64,000 bases of DNA from positions 67,771,159 to 67,835,158 of the forward strand of contig CM038467.1 of NCBI GenBank assembly GCA_021464415.1, in the 5' to 3' direction. Position numbers and translations under genes: made by a program. The notes beneath the pieces were generated by a model, which was not told the DNA's origin, searched no databases, and saw nothing but the letters and a program-made list of their open reading frames with translations. Origin of the DNA: Lonicera japonica. Lineage: Eukaryota > Streptophyta > Magnoliopsida > Dipsacales > Caprifoliaceae. Numbering within the stretch: position 1 is the stretch's first letter; each line of letters begins with the position of its first letter. Shown here piece after piece: positions 61,730 through 64,000 of this stretch.

Positions 61730-61994
61730 AATAATTATTTATATTGCCTGATCAATGTATAATTAAGTATACAATACAACTATTTAAAAGAAAATATTGT
61801 CTTGGCCAAAGGCTAAATCACCATATTTTCAACCTTAAGTTGTCACAGTTAGTAAATACTTTCATAACAAATTTAGGGTAATCATATTGCCAAGACAATA
61901 TTCTCTTTAACTACTCAAAACAATAACATTATCTCAGTCTATTCAGTTGGACGCTGCTTGGTGATGGCACTTTGGACAACTAGGTCAATGTAGT
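61730..61994 (-). pseudogene. Fragment of the decayed gypsy element
   Basis: Aligns with 25230-25494 (for example cttggccaaag and gcactttggacaactagg). It is cut at 61995 by the next LTR. It retains 9 bases (acgctgctt) missing at 25460. Confidence 0.75.
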
Positions 61995-63557
61995 TGTGAG
62001 AATCCGCAAATGCGACCCCCGGGTCTCGTCCCCGTTCGGTTGGGCGTCTGAAACGTCGGAATGGATTCCTTCGTTTCATTTGCTGGAGTTATTTTCGTTG
62101 ATTCATTCATATCATGTGTCCCTATGTTCTATTTCTAGATGCAAGAGGGTTCGTTTAGAGTCGCCAGTACGTTTTACGAGAAAAACGGACAAAAACGTTT
62201 GTGTAAGAAGAAAGGCTACAGATAAGCCTTTCTTTACACGTTTGTCTACGAAACCAGGATTCTATAAGGCTCGAAACTATATTAACGGTTTGGGAAGGTG
62301 TTAAGCACCCATTCCGCCCTTTCGGTCTCTAGTGGTCTTTTTATATGTTTATTCTATTTGAAAAACTTGGATGCTTTTACCGACAGTCTACTACTTTCTA
62401 AGTAAAGACCCCAATTCTTGGGAAAAAAGGGAAAAAGGGATGAAGACCTTGTATTCCGAGATCCGATGTTTCGTTTTGAGAAATGCAAATACAAGTGACA
62501 AAAAATCATTTTTCTTTAGAGAAGGAGTTTCTCGTATTATTTCTCGGATAATGACGGTTTTCTCGGGTTTTGACTTGTTTTGGAAAAGTTCAAATCTTTT
62601 AGTGGAACTAATTCAATATGGAATTGGAACTCTTGAGAGGGGTTCTCCCGGACGTACCACAATCTATGAAACAGATAGGATATACTGGGTTTTTAATTCC
62701 TAAGTAAGTTTTACCGGTTCGGGTTTTGAAAACGGGATTTTATCCGGATGGTAATGCACTTACTCTTCTGGTTTTGCAAATGGTTTTATCAGGGTCTTTT
62801 GTTTTGAAAACGATAGACTATTTGTAACTTGACAATAAGTTTATTCAAATAAAATGTGGACAAAACAACAGAAGTGAAACAAATACACGGATATTTAATG
62901 TTAAATGCTAGAAGAGACTTTCTTTACCTTCCCGACGAGAATAATAATAAGAAAGAAAATATAATCCGGCGGAGAGATTTCCGGCGATAACAATCTTTTT
63001 CTTCTTTAAATTTTTTCGAGAATTCGATTCCAGAGACGGGACACGCCGAGTGTCGGGAATAGATTCGATGATTCTTCAGAAATAAGACGATAATAGAGAA
63101 TGTTTGATGAAAGACTAAAAAAACAGATTTAAAGCTAGAATCTTCAATCCTAAGTTGCTGCCTTGAACCCTTGGGGGTGTTGGCCTATTTATACTGCTCG
63201 GGGAAGATTGTCGCGCGACACTTCTCCAAAAGGGGCATATGTCGCGCGACACAGAGGTGATTGTCGCGCGACAAACGGCTGAAGTGATGTTTCTGACAGA
63301 CTGATTAGTCAGAGAGTGGATGGTCGGGGTTAGAGGGGTTTGTCGCGCGACACAGAGGTGATTGTCGCGCGACATATCAGTGATTGCCGCGTGACACACT
63401 GATATGTCATGCGACAATCCCTCTTAAAAGCAGGTTTGTTAGCCAACAAACCCTTTTGGGGTAGTTTCGGGTGCTCGGGTGGGTCCCGAACTTCAAAAAT
63501 AGTAGTTCTCGTAGGTCGTTAGGGTTCTTGCGGGGGTCACGGATCGGGGTGTCTACA
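61995..63557 (+). mobile_element. LTR of another Ty3/gypsy-like element, entering from the right
   Basis: It starts TGTGAGAATCCGC exactly where the 25494-like sequence is interrupted, and ends GGGGTGTCTACA. LTR phrases include TTTAGAGTCGCCAGTACG and GGTGTTAAGCACCCATTCCG, which recall Tat/Ogre-type LTRs. A TATA-like tatttatac lies at 63187-63195. The matching LTR and target duplication would be beyond the window. Frames at 61996-62703 have no domain. The family is an inference. Confidence 0.7.
63209..63420. repeat. Cluster of TGTCGCGCGACA palindromes
   Basis: Perfect 12-base palindromes at 63209, 63240, 63262, 63341 and 63363, with degenerate copies near 63386 and 63406. Spacing is about 22, 31 and 79 bases, the 22-base pairs being separated by CAGAGGTGAT. 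They lie just downstream of a TATA-like site in the LTR. Confidence 0.92.
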
Positions 63558-63739
63558 GACCCTCTCGACTCAAGCTCCTTGCTTGCAAGGAATTGAGGCG
63601 ACTGGAAGAGATCATGATCCATGGCTCCCGCATGAACTCTAAAGGAGTGTGTGTATGCAAAAACTATTCGTGAACGCCTCCGGAGAGGGCTTCGAGTTTG
63701 GCTTTGCCTCTGGAGAGGGCTTTTGTTACCTCGTTGCTT

Positions 63740-64000
63740 CTTTCGAGGACTTTCATTTGCTCCACTCACCTCAGATGGGAGGACTACCATTGCTCCACTA
63801 GCCTCAGATGGGAGGACTACCTTTTGTTCCACTTTGCGCCTCAGGTGGGAGGACTACCACTGTGCCTCTCTAGGAGGGCTTTGCCTCAGGTGGGAGGACT
63901 ACCATTGCTCCACTTTGCCTCTCTGGGAGAGCTCAGCCTCAGGTGGGAGGATTACCGTGTGCCTCTCTGTGAGGGCTTCACCTCAGGTGGGAGGACTACC
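63740..64000. repeat. Minisatellite with CCTCAGGTGGGAGGACTACC core
   Basis: About six copies of the 20-base core, spaced 30-55 bases apart and separated by TTGCTCCACTTTG and GTGCCTCTCTGGGAGGGCT words, run to the window edge. It follows the LTR and so lies in the internal region of that element. The minus-strand frame at 63407-63832 crosses it and gives repeated PSEASGA-type residues; it is not recognised as a protein. Confidence 0.85.

Larger units (their letters stand above)
44010..61994 (+). repeat. Segmental duplication, copy B
   Basis: Collinear with copy A in the same orientation: 44023 matches 1645, 47013 matches 4666, 50430 matches 8055, and 58614 matches 19785. Near-identity reaches about 61690. 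From 61730 to 61994 the match is to 25230-25494, skipping 21515-25217 of A. At 61995 another LTR element starts. B-specific features: insertions at 56051 and 60661, an extra GGATCGGTCCCAG copy near 45480 and an expanded microsatellite at 57550-57740. Confidence 0.93.

Noticed and set aside
61996..62703. Open frames of 102 and 110 codons in the right-hand LTR
   Set aside because: They lie wholly in LTR sequence and show no gag, pol or host domain.

Overview
The window looks like an AT-rich nuclear segment of a dicot plant genome. It holds one clear, multi-exon TIR-NBS-LRR (TNL) disease-resistance gene with GT/AG introns, plant-type gene relics (kinesin-5 and a CIPK kinase fragment), LTR retrotransposons, hAT, Mutator-like and Harbinger/Tourist-like elements, and long intergenic DNA. 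TNL genes are absent from grasses, hence dicot. No tRNA, rRNA, organellar or bacterial features were recognised. Only the TNL looks intact; other open frames in the window are repeat translations, low complexity, or decayed transposon and gene remnants.

Layout. 1-1632 is a diverged relative of 58195-59990. From about 1633 to 21510 runs copy A of a large segmental duplication, and copy B lies in the same orientation at 44010-61994. Both copies share one old Ty3/gypsy-type insertion (2573-9736 and 44951-52028). They have the same TSD (ACTTA), the same truncation of the 3' LTR and the same fold-back element inside that LTR, so the duplication is younger than all of these. Younger insertions differ between copies: a Mutator-like MITE sits at 11266-11964 in A and, at a different site and inverted, at 60661-61327 in B. 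Both have 9-bp TSDs, and the other copy keeps an empty site. A Tourist-like MITE is only in B (56051-56335). A 3.1-kb stretch (12345-15475) is only in A.

Between the copies: a fold-back, Pack-MULE-like element carrying a CIPK NAF-motif fragment (22664-24123); a decayed gypsy gag-protease region with an LTR on the minus strand (25230-28304); a scrap of a TNL 3' end (29400-29690) joined to a kinesin-5 pseudogene (29708 to about 32170) that holds a hAT MITE; a hAT element (32918-35120) with a solo LTR nested in it; and the TNL gene on the minus strand (42056 to 35688, five exons, possibly a sixth tiny one).

The TNL reads in frame through TIR, NB-ARC, LRR and a C-terminal post-LRR (C-JID-like) domain, about 1104 residues. 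Its MHD switch motif reads MHP, an unusual state. Because long direct repeats flank the gene, unequal crossing-over could delete or duplicate it. From 61995 the window enters a different LTR element with a cluster of TGTCGCGCGACA palindromes and a GC-richer minisatellite at the right edge.
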